64,000 nucleotides of DNA from JACNKV01 sp964422145 (GCA_964422145.1 CAYQZV010000001.1:1-64000), one strand, 5' to 3'; shown: positions 7,228 to 16,985, counted from the first letter of the stretch. A program made the numbers and translations. The notes: generated from the sequence alone by a model not told the origin.

Positions 7228-8436
7228 TTAGAAAACTTGGTACACGTTCCACATCGGGAGAAAAATGCCTAACGCCAGTAGAATGAGAAACATCCCGATA
7301 AATACCGTCATGAGCGGCTCAAACATTGCGGTGAGTCTTTTTAATAAGTGATTGACTTCATTATCATATTGCTCAGCAATTTTATTCAGCATCACTTCTA
7401 AAGCTCCGGACTGTTCACCAATGCTGATCATTTTAATCGTCATGGGCGGAAAATATTTGCATTTCCCCAGAGATGCAGCCAACGGTGTTCCTTGAATCGC
7501 TTCGTTTTTTGCTTGAGATATAGCTGCTCCGATAATGGAATTCCCTACAATCTTTTCTACTATTTCTAACGAAGAAATAATATGGATCCCACTTTGAATT
7601 AATGTTGACAATGTATGTGAAAACCGAACTAAAATATTTTTCCCCATGATCGATTTTACTATCGGGAGGTTCAATTTTAACCAGTCTTTGGTTTGTATCC
7701 CGGCCAGTGTTCTAAAAAAATAAATGAACCCTCCTGTCATTAACGCAACTATCACTGCAGTGGTCAGCCAATATTCGGTAACGGCTTGATTGAGTCCGAT
7801 TAATATACGTGTCGGTAGTGGAAGGACAACCCCCTGCCCGCTGTATAAGGTTGCAAATCGGGGAATGACAAAAATAATTGCCAGGGCGAAGGCCAGGATC
7901 AAATTACTAAATATGATGATGGGGTAACGGACTGATGATTTTATATTGGCTCGCATTTCCAGGTCTTTTTGAATAAAGGAGGCTAACCGTTTTAAAATGG
8001 GATCCATCAACCCGGTTTTTTCTCCCGCTTCAACCATATTGATATACATAACCCCAAACACGTTTGGGTATTTTCTCAGCGCTTTTGATAAACTTGCTCC
8101 GCCGTTTAAATCCTCATAAATCGTGGCAATGATTTTTTTCATCGACTCCGATTCAGCTTGTTCTTTCAGCGCTTCAAGGCTGTGGAGCAGCGGAACCCCG
8201 GTATTCAACAGCGTTGCTAACTGGGATGTGAAATGCTCTACCTCTTCTTGTTTTGGTTTTTGAAACTGAGATAAGGTAGCTGATAGATGGAATGGTGCGC
8301 TCTTCTTTCTAACCGATAAGATCAATTCTCCCGGTTTGACACCGGTTTCCATCGCTTCAAACTTAGATTCTGCAATGACCTCTCGTTGAAAAACATTTCC
8401 GTTATCATCAACAATTTTACAGTCAAAGGTTTTCAT
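7228..8436 (-). CDS. pilC: Type IV pilus / T2SS inner-membrane platform protein (PilC/GspF)
   Basis: A 402-residue polytopic membrane protein with two T2SSF repeats. The first is at about 65-190 (HFTSQLATLLNTGVPLLHSL, then KYPNVFGVMYINMVEAGEKTG). The second is at about 270-392 (RFSHTLSTLIQSGIHIISSL, KMISIGEQSGALEVML). Three hydrophobic segments are seen near 170, 220 and 380. PilC/GspF anchors the PilB ATPase and helps insert pilins at the inner membrane. Its start overlaps the end of the sigma54 activator by four bases (ATGA type). Length is typical of the family. Confidence 0.92.
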   Translation of the reverse strand: MKTFDCKIVDDNGNVFQREVIAESKFEAMETGVKPGELILSVRKKSAPFHLSATLSQFQKPKQEEVEHFTSQLATLLNTGVPLLHSLEALKEQAESESMKKIIATIYEDLNGGASLSKALRKYPNVFGVMYINMVEAGEKTGLMDPILKRLASFIQKDLEMRANIKSSVRYPIIIFSNLILAFALAIIFVIPRFATLYSGQGVVLPLPTRILIGLNQAVTEYWLTTAVIVALMTGGFIYFFRTLAGIQTKDWLKLNLPIVKSIMGKNILVRFSHTLSTLIQSGIHIISSLEIVEKIVGNSIIGAAISQAKNEAIQGTPLAASLGKCKYFPPMTIKMISIGEQSGALEVMLNKIAEQYDNEVNHLLKRLTAMFEPLMTVFIGMFLILLALGIFLPMWNVYQVF

Positions 8437-9776
8437 CTGGATATGTCCAGTTGATACTGTTTAATTTTACGATAGAGAGATGCTCTGCTGATTTCAAGGA
8501 TTTCTGCAGTTTTTGAGATATTCCAGTCATAGGCATTTAATGTTCGGAAAATTGCTTGTTTCTCAACCTCCCATAATGGACATATTTCATGCACCCCTTC
8601 GATAACAACAGGCTCGTTTTGAAGGGGCTGTATTTGCTCTGGAACCAATTCCGGGAAATTGGATTGAAAGATGGATCGGATCAGTACGTTTTCAAGTTCA
8701 CGCACATTCCCTGAAAATGTCATTGAACTTAACGACTTAATCAAATCCCACTGAATGGATTTTACCATTTCAGGATTCTGGTTAATCAATTTCCTTAAAA
8801 TATGAAGAACCAAAATAACTAAATCATCATCTCGGTTTTTCAATGGTTTTAAATTGACGGACAGTACATTGAGTCTAAACTGAAGCTCCGGTCGAAATTC
8901 TCCCTGCCGAATCAGCGAATCTATATTTTGGTTTGTGGCTGCAATAAGTCGGATATCAATTGTCTTTTCTTTTGTTCCGCCCAGCCTTTCGATCTTATGA
9001 TCTTCAAGAACCCTCAACAATTTTGTTTGAAGATTTAAGGGCATATCTCCGATCTCATCAAGAAAGATCGTTCCTTTGTCTGCCAACTCAAATTTACCGG
9101 GTTTCGCTTGTGTCGCATCAGTAAATGCTCCTTTTTCGTATCCGAATAATTCACTTTCCAACAGGTTGTCAGGAATAGCCGCACAGTTAATCGAAACAAA
9201 AGGGCCATTTTTCCGGTTGCCAAGCCGATGGATCATTTGCGCTGTTAACTCTTTCCCCGTTCCGCTTTCTCCGGTGATCAGCACATTATAATCTGTGGAA
9301 GATATTTTATAGATCATTTGGTACAGCAATAACATGATGGTTGAATTCCCGACAAACGGACCAAATCCATTGGGATAAACATGGATATCCCGTGTGGTTT
9401 TAAACGATAAAAGAAAGTCGTAATAAATATTTAATCTCGGGATCAAAGATTGAACGCTCCCCAGCAAATCCTTTTTATCAATGACGGCAAAAACCGACTG
9501 GTTTTGCGTGCATAAACTTTTGGGGATAAACTCTTCACTATGAAAAATGATAATCGGCAAGTGTGGATATTCGTGGTGGAGTTCTTTATATAATTGACCG
9601 TAATTCTTATTTATGGTCGCCCAGTCAAGCCATATTACCGGTTTTTTACTGATCGCAGCGTAATTGATGGTCGATATCCAATCCGCAGATTGATTAAATG
9701 AGTCCCCGGCGGATTTCAATTCTTTTGTTAAATCCTTCCGAGCTGATTTTGTATAGACGATGTGATTCAGCATCAT
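8433..9776 (-). CDS. Sigma54-dependent transcriptional activator (NtrC/PilR-like)
   Basis: A 447-residue enhancer-binding protein. Residues 1-120 look like a degenerate receiver (IWLDWATINK at the usual phospho-site strand, but the acidic pair near the N-terminus is absent). The AAA+ domain carries Walker A GESGTGKE, the sigma54 loop GAFTDA, Walker B GTIFLDEIGDM and an arginine-finger region with PLKNRDDD. A Fis-type HTH closes the protein (ISKTAEILEISRASLYRKI). It should activate sigma54 promoters, most likely the pilin promoter at 6978-6993. It overlaps both neighbours by four bases. A missing acidic pocket suggests activation by something other than ordinary phosphorylation. Confidence 0.9.
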   Translation of the reverse strand: MMLNHIVYTKSARKDLTKELKSAGDSFNQSADWISTINYAAISKKPVIWLDWATINKNYGQLYKELHHEYPHLPIIIFHSEEFIPKSLCTQNQSVFAVIDKKDLLGSVQSLIPRLNIYYDFLLSFKTTRDIHVYPNGFGPFVGNSTIMLLLYQMIYKISSTDYNVLITGESGTGKELTAQMIHRLGNRKNGPFVSINCAAIPDNLLESELFGYEKGAFTDATQAKPGKFELADKGTIFLDEIGDMPLNLQTKLLRVLEDHKIERLGGTKEKTIDIRLIAATNQNIDSLIRQGEFRPELQFRLNVLSVNLKPLKNRDDDLVILVLHILRKLINQNPEMVKSIQWDLIKSLSSMTFSGNVRELENVLIRSIFQSNFPELVPEQIQPLQNEPVVIEGVHEICPLWEVEKQAIFRTLNAYDWNISKTAEILEISRASLYRKIKQYQLDISR

Positions 9777-11425
9777 CCTTTGATAACCCTTAAATATTCT
9801 TCAATGGATGTTTTGCCTTCTTTAAATAAATGAAGTGCGGACGATTGAAGGCCGACCATCCCGCTGCCAACAGCCCGTTTTTCAATATCATCTGCATTCC
9901 TGCGTTCCAGAATCATTTGAAATATTTCCTCATTCGGTTCAAGGAGTTCAAATATAGCTGATCTTCCCGAATATCCGGAATGTCTGCAATGCACACATCC
10001 GGACGCCTTGTAATACTGTCCGTCATAATCGGTTATTTCGAGTTTGTTTCGGATCTGATCTGTCATATCTACGGGGATCTTGCATTTGGGGCACAATAAC
10101 CGGATCAATCGTTGAGCCAATATCCCCCTAACGGTTGACGTGATTAAGTATGGATCAATTCCCACATCCAGTAATCGTGTGAAGCTGGCTGCGGAATTAT
10201 TTGTGTGAATGGTGCTGAAAACCAAATGACCGGTTAATGCAGCGCGAATTGCTAACTCAATGGTCTCTTTATCCCGCATCTCACCCACTAATATGATATC
10301 GGGATCTTGACGAAGCATTGTTCTTAATGCACTTGAAAATGTCACACCGGCTTTTCGATTCACCTGACTTTGGTTAATGTTATTCAGCATGTACTCAATC
10401 GGATCTTCAATCGTCATGATATTGACAGCCATCGAGTTGATCTGATTTAGCGTTGAATAAAGTGTGGTCGTTTTCCCGCTTCCGGTCGGACCAGAAACCA
10501 AAATAATTCCATTGGGGTGATGAACCACTTTAAGCCAATGCTCAAGTAGTTCAGATGTAAACCCGAGAGCATTCAACTCAATTTTGCGCCGTTTTTCATC
10601 CAATAACCTCATCACGATCTTTTCTCCGTTTGGTGTTGGAAATGTTGATGACCGAATATCGACCTTTCGACTTCCGGATCGATATTGAAACCGTCCGTCT
10701 TGGGGTTTTCGTGATTCTGCGATGTCCATTTCAGACATAATTTTCAACCGTGAAATCAATGCATCCATTGTGAGTTTTGGGATCGTATAATATTGCTGCA
10801 GCACCCCATCGACCCTGAATCGTATTCTGACATCGTCTTCTCTCGGTTCAATATGGATATCACTGGCTCCGATTTTGACTGCCTCATCAAGTAATAAATT
10901 TGTGATTTCTACCGCTTCGGTATCTTCATTCAGCTGCTTAGACACAACAGCAATGTTCTCTTTCACATCTCTTTGAGCTGTTTGAACGTATTTTTCAGCG
11001 CCGTAGTATAAATCAATGGTATTCAAAATATCCGTTTCAGTGGCAAGCACCATATTCATTTTATAGCCAAATCGATTTGTATTTAGCTCATCAATCAAAA
11101 CAATATTGAGCGGATCAGCTAGCGCAATTGTTACCTCGTTTCCAAGGATAAATAATGGAATTACCAAGTGCTCCCGCGCAAAAGGCTCTCCGATAACTTT
11201 CAGGGATTCGTTTTGTATTTCATAGGATCCCAGCTCCATATACGGAATATTTAATTGTTCGCTTAAGGTTTGTGCCAATTCTTTTTCAGTCAGAAATCCC
11301 AATGTTATGATGGCTTTCCCCAAATAAATGTTGTGTTCAGCTTTGTATTTTATCGCTTTATCTAAATGATCTTGAGATATTTTATTTTGATCCAAAAGGA
11401 TTTGGCCAAGCGGTTTGTTTTTCAT
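9773..11425 (-). CDS. pilB: Type IV pilus assembly ATPase (PilB/GspE)
   Basis: Secretion/extension ATPase of about 550 residues. It has a GspE N-terminal domain (KPLGQILLDQNKISQDHL onward), then the ATPase core with Walker A GPTGSGKTTTLYS, an Asp box and Walker B region (DPDIILVGEMRD), a His box (GHLVFSTIHTNN) and two CxxC pairs (CPKCKIP ... CVHCRHSG) of the zinc subdomain. It powers pilus extension with PilC. The longest frame opens at GTG 11437, but AGGTGA is best spaced for the third start, ATG at 11425 (MKNKPLGQ), which I chose. No separate retraction ATPase (PilT) is present in the window. Confidence 0.92.
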   Translation of the reverse strand: MKNKPLGQILLDQNKISQDHLDKAIKYKAEHNIYLGKAIITLGFLTEKELAQTLSEQLNIPYMELGSYEIQNESLKVIGEPFAREHLVIPLFILGNEVTIALADPLNIVLIDELNTNRFGYKMNMVLATETDILNTIDLYYGAEKYVQTAQRDVKENIAVVSKQLNEDTEAVEITNLLLDEAVKIGASDIHIEPREDDVRIRFRVDGVLQQYYTIPKLTMDALISRLKIMSEMDIAESRKPQDGRFQYRSGSRKVDIRSSTFPTPNGEKIVMRLLDEKRRKIELNALGFTSELLEHWLKVVHHPNGIILVSGPTGSGKTTTLYSTLNQINSMAVNIMTIEDPIEYMLNNINQSQVNRKAGVTFSSALRTMLRQDPDIILVGEMRDKETIELAIRAALTGHLVFSTIHTNNSAASFTRLLDVGIDPYLITSTVRGILAQRLIRLLCPKCKIPVDMTDQIRNKLEITDYDGQYYKASGCVHCRHSGYSGRSAIFELLEPNEEIFQMILERRNADDIEKRAVGSGMVGLQSSALHLFKEGKTSIEEYLRVIKG

Positions 11426-11443
11426 GAATGTCATCACCTTCCT

Positions 11444-12217
11444 TTAGTAGATGAAGAGTTGGACATACCAGTTTACTAAAAAATCTCCGTAAAGCAGACT
11501 GATCATGGTTCCGATGCTCAAAAACGGGCCAAACGGAATGGCTTTCCCAAACTTAATTCTACTCCCGCTGATCAAAAGCAAGGAAAACAGTGACGCGATA
11601 ATAAATGCCATGAAAACAGCAACTAATCCATTTTGCCAACCTAAGAAAAATCCGATGATGCCTGCGAGTTTTACATCACCTAAACCCATGGCTTCTTTTC
11701 GGAATAATACTTTTCCCATTACCCGAACCCCCAAGAAGAACACAATAAGACCAACACCGCCGATAAGATAATCAAACCAGCCGTAAAGAATTGTGAATGT
11801 CAGTCCGGTGATAAATCCCGGGATAAGAAAAATATCAGGAATTCTTAATGTATCGTAATCTATAAAGGCTATTGCAATAAAAGATGCAACGACGGTCAAG
11901 TACAAGACGAAGTCTATATTGAATCCTGTTTTTAAATAGGTCATATAAAATAAGACCGCCGTTAGAATCTCAACCAGTGGATATCTCCACGATATTTTGG
12001 TTTTGCATTGACGGCATTTCCCTCTCAATACGAGAAAGGATAAAACGGGGATGTTTTCAAGCGGAGTGATCATATGCCCGCAACCCGGGCAGGATGACCC
12101 CGGTGTAACGATCGATAATCCTCTGGGGATACGGTAAATACATACGTTGAGAAAACTGCCGATCACTAACCCAAAAATAATACTCATGACAGCATAAACA
12201 TCCATTGCCATACTCAT
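11444..12217 (-). CDS. pilD: Prepilin peptidase / N-methyltransferase
   Basis: A 257-residue polytopic aspartic protease of family A24. It has the N-terminal methyltransferase-type segment with two CxxC pairs (CPGCGHMI, CRQCKTKISWRYP), the first catalytic aspartate in FIDYDTLRIPD and the second in GLGDVKLAG (GxGD motif). It cleaves prepilin leaders at G|F and methylates the new N-terminus. Its targets should be the three pseudopilins at 5492-6944. The start overlaps the stop of the receiver gene (TAATG). Length is normal for the full bifunctional form. Confidence 0.93.
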   Translation of the reverse strand: MSMAMDVYAVMSIIFGLVIGSFLNVCIYRIPRGLSIVTPGSSCPGCGHMITPLENIPVLSFLVLRGKCRQCKTKISWRYPLVEILTAVLFYMTYLKTGFNIDFVLYLTVVASFIAIAFIDYDTLRIPDIFLIPGFITGLTFTILYGWFDYLIGGVGLIVFFLGVRVMGKVLFRKEAMGLGDVKLAGIIGFFLGWQNGLVAVFMAFIIASLFSLLLISGSRIKFGKAIPFGPFLSIGTMISLLYGDFLVNWYVQLFIY

Positions 12218-12582
12218 TAAATCACCCTTTTCACTTCCTGAACCAGCTTGTTGTAGTCAATCGGTTTTGTAATGTATAGATCTGCTCCGCATTCATTAGC
12301 TAAATTTATTTCCTGATCGGTATCTTTCGCTGAAACAATCACGATCGGAATAGTCTTAAAATTAGAATCATGTTTTAATAACCGGCAAATTTGGTACCCG
12401 TTCATTCCTGGGAGCATAAGATCAAGTATGATCAAATCTGGGGGTGAACTTCGTGCCTGATTAAATCCTTTTAGTCCATCAGATACCCAAAAGACTGTCG
12501 CACCATTTCGCTCCAAAATCATCTTCACCGGTTCGACAAACATTAATTCATCATCGATGATCAAGATTTCTTTTCCAACCAT
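12217..12582 (-). CDS. Single-domain response regulator
   Basis: A 121-residue stand-alone receiver: acidic pocket IIDDE near the start, phospho-acceptor aspartate in LIILDLMLPGMNGY and the conserved lysine in YITKPI. It has no DNA-binding output. It sits between the secretin and prepilin peptidase genes, so it may steer pilus assembly by protein contact, as CheY/PilG-type proteins do (inference). An AAGGTC ribosome site precedes the ATG. The kinase partner is not evident, since the PAS proteins of the island lack kinase domains. Confidence 0.88.
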   Translation of the reverse strand: MVGKEILIIDDELMFVEPVKMILERNGATVFWVSDGLKGFNQARSSPPDLIILDLMLPGMNGYQICRLLKHDSNFKTIPIVIVSAKDTDQEINLANECGADLYITKPIDYNKLVQEVKRVI

Positions 12583-12609
12583 GTTCGGACCTTATTTCCT
12601 TTTTTCCGG

Positions 12610-14001
12610 TTACAAACTTGTGACAATATTCGGGGTGATAAACAAAAGTAATTCCCGCTGCTCAGTTGAACTGATATTATGACTGAAGAATTTCTTTATG
12701 AGTGGTATTTTTCCTAAGACAGGCATATGAGATTTTGTTTCAATTAATTGGTCAAAGATTAACCCGCCCATCAGCAATGTTTCTCCATTTTTCACCATAA
12801 CGGAGGTGCTTGTAGAGCGTTTTGAAACGATCGGACGTTCTCCTTCTGCTGTATATCCGACCAAAGCATTGACCACAGCCTGGACATCCATTGAGATATA
12901 TTTCCCCTCATTAATTCTCGGTAAAACATTCAAATTAATATTGATCTCTTCGTCTTGAAAACGGTATGGTTGTGTTCCAACAAGACCGCCTTCTCCCTGA
13001 GGAACAAGAATCGGAATTTTTGTCCCAACCGTTAGGTCCGCCATAATATTGTCTTTTACAGTAACCTGCGGTTCCTGAAGCAGTTTTGTATTCCCGTCTG
13101 AGGATAGCATTTCAAGCAACGCGCTGAAAACCGGCATGGTTAATGTGGCAATTCTCATGGCTTCCCAATTCCCAATATTCAAAATATTGTCCTCCCCCGA
13201 ACCGCCAAAAGACGGTGCGTTTAGTGTCGTACGCATCGTCCAGTCAATTCCCATCCGTTCATCTGTTGTAAGTTTCGTTTCCACAAATTTGACGGATATG
13301 TTTACCTGCGGTACCTGCTGGTCCAATGTGTTGATGACTTTCTCAATTTCATCAAAATTGGAATAATAATCGGTCACGAGAAGATGATCCATCGTTTGGA
13401 TGGATTGATTGGATTGTGAACCGGTTCTTGTCCCACCTAATTGATTATTTTGTTGGGGACTTCCACCAAGTGAGCCGCCTTGTCCTGCTCCTAGTGCATT
13501 GATCAACCCGCCTTTCATGACCGGTGAAAAGACTTGAACCTTTCCTTTGTCGCTTAACACGTTTTGAAGTGCGTCTGCAACAGCGGATGCATCAACATAT
13601 TCCAATTTAAAGATGCGGGTGGTTAATTCACCTTTAATAGACTGAGAGCTTGGTTTGATCACAACAATATTGCCCTGTGTGAACCAATCATACCCATTGA
13701 CTTTCAGTATCGCATCAAAGGCCGTACCTAAATTGACGTCGGTCAGTGAAACGGTAATGGTGCCCTCAACATCACCGCCAACAATAACATTTAAATTATT
13801 TTGGACAGCAATCATCCGTAAAGCATCAACTAGATCTGCGTCATTAAAATTGAGTGAGACCGTTGATTTAAATGACTCAAAATTACCATGTTCCTGAACC
13901 TCTTCTGTTTCAGTACCGATAGTTTGGGGCAGAGAAAACAGGATGGTATTAAAGAAGACCATCCAAATCAACATTGGCTGAATAATTGATTTTTTATTCA
14001 T
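12610..14001 (-). CDS. pilQ: Secretin (PilQ/GspD-like outer-membrane channel)
   Basis: A 463-residue secretin. A signal-like hydrophobic N-terminus is followed by a short N-terminal (STN/N0-like) domain (SLNFNDADLVDALRMIAVQNN) and an N1-type repeat (TTRIFKLEYVDASAVADALQ). A low-complexity GQGGSLGGSPQQNNQLGG linker sits near 190. The C-terminal secretin domain has the signature VGTKIPILVP and ends with LLLFITPNIV. It should form the outer-membrane pore for the pilus. It is shorter than Proteobacterial PilQ because AMIN domains are missing. The start overlaps the PilP-like gene by eight bases. Confidence 0.9.
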   Translation of the reverse strand: MNKKSIIQPMLIWMVFFNTILFSLPQTIGTETEEVQEHGNFESFKSTVSLNFNDADLVDALRMIAVQNNLNVIVGGDVEGTITVSLTDVNLGTAFDAILKVNGYDWFTQGNIVVIKPSSQSIKGELTTRIFKLEYVDASAVADALQNVLSDKGKVQVFSPVMKGGLINALGAGQGGSLGGSPQQNNQLGGTRTGSQSNQSIQTMDHLLVTDYYSNFDEIEKVINTLDQQVPQVNISVKFVETKLTTDERMGIDWTMRTTLNAPSFGGSGEDNILNIGNWEAMRIATLTMPVFSALLEMLSSDGNTKLLQEPQVTVKDNIMADLTVGTKIPILVPQGEGGLVGTQPYRFQDEEININLNVLPRINEGKYISMDVQAVVNALVGYTAEGERPIVSKRSTSTSVMVKNGETLLMGGLIFDQLIETKSHMPVLGKIPLIKKFFSHNISSTEQRELLLFITPNIVTSL

Positions 14002-14461
14002 TGATCGTTAATCTTTCTGTTTTATTTCCTTGTTTTAACGTGACATATTTTTCGGCAATTTTTTCAACAACATACCCTCCAATTTTATCGCCTGGTTTGA
14101 CGATCGTCCCATTGATAATGGCAAACCCGGAATGTCCAAGCCATGATATCCCCGTCAATTGAAGGGAGGTAATCCTTTGACCGGCTTGCCGTTTGGGAGT
14201 AAACTCATTCTCAGTTGTGTTGTTTTCGGAGTAAAAAAACGGGTCGCTCCCCCAGCCGTTTTTCCAAATGACTGTCGGAATATTTTCAGGGATGTGATAC
14301 GTTTGCAGCGTGGATTTTTCTTGGCGGGATATCTCAGTTGTTCTAACATCTGAAGTCTCTGATGTCTGTGGTGTACCCCAATCGTAATCCAAAATAAAAT
14401 ATCCAATTAAGACGATGGCAACCCCGATCAAATACATTTCTCTTTTCACTAATTTTCTCAT
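13994..14461 (-). CDS. PilP/GspC-like pilus alignment protein
   Basis: A 155-residue protein with a basic N-terminus, one transmembrane helix (YLIGVAIVLIGYFIL), a variable linker and a C-terminal beta domain (LQLTGISWLGHSGFAIINGT, then VKPGDKIGGYVVEKI) like the HR/PilP domain that bridges inner-membrane PilN/O to the secretin. The open frame extends upstream to 14512, but the ATGA overlap with the PilO stop and homologous layout favour ATG at 14461. It lies directly before the secretin, as in pil/gsp operons. PilP versus GspC cannot be decided. Confidence 0.75.
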   Translation of the reverse strand: MRKLVKREMYLIGVAIVLIGYFILDYDWGTPQTSETSDVRTTEISRQEKSTLQTYHIPENIPTVIWKNGWGSDPFFYSENNTTENEFTPKRQAGQRITSLQLTGISWLGHSGFAIINGTIVKPGDKIGGYVVEKIAEKYVTLKQGNKTERLTINE

Positions 14462-15036
14462 GATGGAACGTCTCCGTTTTTCATCATATAGGTAAAGAGA
14501 ACTAAATTGCACACCAATCCGCCGGGTTTCGAAAATTCGGTTTCAAGTTTGATATTTCCGATGTTGACGATAAAATCTAATGTGTGTAATTCTTCGGTAA
14601 ATGCTCCGATATCCAAATAGGTGCCGAATAATCTAATTTGAACCGGATAACGCTCGATGTGCTCCGAAGAAGATTGAACAAGTGTATGCAGGGCCGGAAA
14701 TGAATCCTTGATATTCGGTGAAAAAGATAGAATCTCTATCTGGTGTTTCTCTGCGGTTTCTCTGATCACTTGCATTTGAGACATGTAGGTGTCTTTGGTT
14801 GGGAATCGATCCCTGAGCGAATCAACATACGTCTGCCATAACTCAAGCTGTTCTTCAATGTCAGGATATTTCTTTTTGACCATTTCAAGTGTGGCTAGCT
14901 TTCCTTCAATCTCACTCAATGATATTTGAGCCGTATCGTGCTGTTTATGAAAAACTGAAGTGTTTATCCACAGCCAACCTACAAAGATGATCACAAAAAC
15001 GCCTATCGCACCATAATATTGAAATTGCTTATCCAT
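14458..15036 (-). CDS. pilO: PilO-like pilus alignment protein
   Basis: A 192-residue bitopic membrane protein: one N-terminal helix (AIGVFVIIFVGWLWI), a coiled coil (about 35-80, LSEIEGKLATLEMVKKKYP), then a ferredoxin-like domain with the PilO-type segment RYPVQIRLFGTYLDIGAF. PilO pairs with PilN and links the PilM ring to the secretin. Its TAA/ATG joins directly to the PilM-PilN fusion upstream (adjacent at 15036). The assignment uses architecture and gene order more than strong motifs. Confidence 0.8.
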   Translation of the reverse strand: MDKQFQYYGAIGVFVIIFVGWLWINTSVFHKQHDTAQISLSEIEGKLATLEMVKKKYPDIEEQLELWQTYVDSLRDRFPTKDTYMSQMQVIRETAEKHQIEILSFSPNIKDSFPALHTLVQSSSEHIERYPVQIRLFGTYLDIGAFTEELHTLDFIVNIGNIKLETEFSKPGGLVCNLVLFTYMMKNGDVPS

Positions 15037-16985
15037 TAGTAGATCATCCTCATCGTAAAAAAGAGTCTGTTCTCTGTCCCGCGTGTGTCTTCAGTTTCGG
15101 ACATGACTTTTTTGAACATGTTCAATGATTCAAGTTTCATAACAAGATTCGTTAATTGAATATCGGCAATAGAGGCATGGGATTGAACAAATCCGGAGAT
15201 GGCTAATCGCTGTTGAGACAGAGTTTTTTCATCGGAATTTTTCTCCGGTTTCACATGATCAAATTCGACACGGGTCAGCATCATATCATCCGGGATTGTT
15301 GTTGATAACATCTTCAACAATTCAATTTGATTCCCGGACAGTGTGCGGTCATTTTTCATCATCTTTTCATAGGATTCCCACATGTCTATTTGATCTGCTT
15401 TTTCAAAAAATACACCTGTACCCTTGGAAATTTCCGTCCATGCCGATTTAGTCTCTTGTAAATCATTTTCCAAAGATTTGAGGTTGAAATAAGAAATCCC
15501 GGATAATCCTAAAATAATGGGGAGTAACATCGCCGCCGTACCGTATACCATCTTTAAACGGAACCGATACAGAAAATCCTTTTTCCTGTCAGCTTCAATT
15601 AAATTGACAGGATTCCCCTCATTCATCAACAACGCGTAGTTTATGGTAAACTCAGGATATTCTTCTTCTTTGATGACGGCATCAGAATCATGCCCAAAAC
15701 TATGTGTTCTGTTTGGGTTTAAAATATGTGCCGGAACGTCTAAATTTTCACTAAGGACGTTCATAATATTCGGAAGCGAGGCACCAATCCCGGTGAAAAG
15801 TAGTCTGTTCCAGCTGATCTTTGGATTCTCTTTTTTAAAATAGGTTAGAGATTGTGTGATCGTCCCGGTGAGTTTTTCAATCACGGGCCGAAGAAAAACT
15901 GACAGTTTAGACAATCGGATATTCAATCCTTTTACCCAGCCGTTTCCATGAGCGGGGAAGCCATAATCTTTTAATATTTTTCCCGCTGTTTCCTGGTCGA
16001 CTTTAATCGTATCCGTTCCTTCAACGATTCGATGTTTTAAGGCATCTGTGAAATCGTTAACGCCAATCGGGATGTCTCTTGAATGATATATCCGGGACTG
16101 ATCAACCAAAACAATGATCGTGCTTTTTTGACCGATATGAATAATAATGTCACAGTGGTCCTGTTTCTCCGGATGGGTTTCTTTGTACATCTTCCACAGC
16201 AAATACGGTATAGGTGCAATATACCGGACCGTCAAGCTGCGTTCATCGAACATCGTTAGATCTGATCGATATCCTTTGGGATCTGTAACCCCGATCGTGA
16301 CATACTGTTTATCATCGGAATTAGGTTGTAATACCTCATAATCAATGATGGCATTTTCGATGTCTACCGACAGGGTTTTCTTCGCCGTCCAGTTCACCAT
16401 CTCCGTCAATTCTTTTGGCTTTAATCCCGATGTAACTAAACCCCTTGTATGTGTGACCAAATCTGAACTTGTGTAGGAAATAAATGTGTTTTTATTTGTT
16501 TGAAAACGTGTGTGATCTAAGATGTGTTTTTTCATTGTTTCCGTATCGTTGATCACAATATCTCCATCGGTAAACGGGAGGACATATTTAGCGTAATCTG
16601 TTACAATCGGTTTTTCACCCGAATGGTTTACGGCCATGACATAAACAGATTTACCTTCAGTAAAAAAGCTGATTTGATGTGACCGATTATCCAGTTTTCT
16701 TAACCCGTTTTTTACCACTGAAGACGTCAATTTATGAGGTTGATAATCTGTGGTGTTTTCAATAAGTGTCGCATCAAATAACTCAGGATCTTTATCCGGT
16801 TCGGGCTTTTGTTTCGTTTTTTGATCGGTTAATAAATTTTCTTGCAGTGTTTCAGGTTCGAGAGGGCCAACCCGCTTATCTTTCTTTTCAATACCTGCAG
16901 CTTCTGGTTTCTCCTGAGCTCTTAACAAATCTAAAAGCCGATTTGTCGCTAATTCTTTTTTTGTTTCATCCGACATGGAACACAT
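15036..16985 (-). CDS. PilM-PilN fusion protein
   Basis: A 649-residue protein. Residues 1-90 are charged and disordered. Residues about 95-460 resemble the actin-like PilM ATPase (DIIIHIGQKSTIIVLVD, phosphate-loop-like; LLFTGIGASLPN near the end). At about 470 the PilN N-terminal signature appears (NPVNLIEADRKKDFLYR), then a transmembrane helix (AAMLLPIILGLSGISYF) and a PilN-like coiled-coil/ferredoxin domain to the end. In most bacteria PilM binds the cytoplasmic NLL motif of a separate PilN; here the two are one chain with the motif at the junction. ATG at 16985 or 16976 could be the start; neither has a strong ribosome site. It overlaps the ExeA-like gene. Confidence 0.8.
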   Translation of the reverse strand: MCSMSDETKKELATNRLLDLLRAQEKPEAAGIEKKDKRVGPLEPETLQENLLTDQKTKQKPEPDKDPELFDATLIENTTDYQPHKLTSSVVKNGLRKLDNRSHQISFFTEGKSVYVMAVNHSGEKPIVTDYAKYVLPFTDGDIVINDTETMKKHILDHTRFQTNKNTFISYTSSDLVTHTRGLVTSGLKPKELTEMVNWTAKKTLSVDIENAIIDYEVLQPNSDDKQYVTIGVTDPKGYRSDLTMFDERSLTVRYIAPIPYLLWKMYKETHPEKQDHCDIIIHIGQKSTIIVLVDQSRIYHSRDIPIGVNDFTDALKHRIVEGTDTIKVDQETAGKILKDYGFPAHGNGWVKGLNIRLSKLSVFLRPVIEKLTGTITQSLTYFKKENPKISWNRLLFTGIGASLPNIMNVLSENLDVPAHILNPNRTHSFGHDSDAVIKEEEYPEFTINYALLMNEGNPVNLIEADRKKDFLYRFRLKMVYGTAAMLLPIILGLSGISYFNLKSLENDLQETKSAWTEISKGTGVFFEKADQIDMWESYEKMMKNDRTLSGNQIELLKMLSTTIPDDMMLTRVEFDHVKPEKNSDEKTLSQQRLAISGFVQSHASIADIQLTNLVMKLESLNMFKKVMSETEDTRGTENRLFFTMRMIY

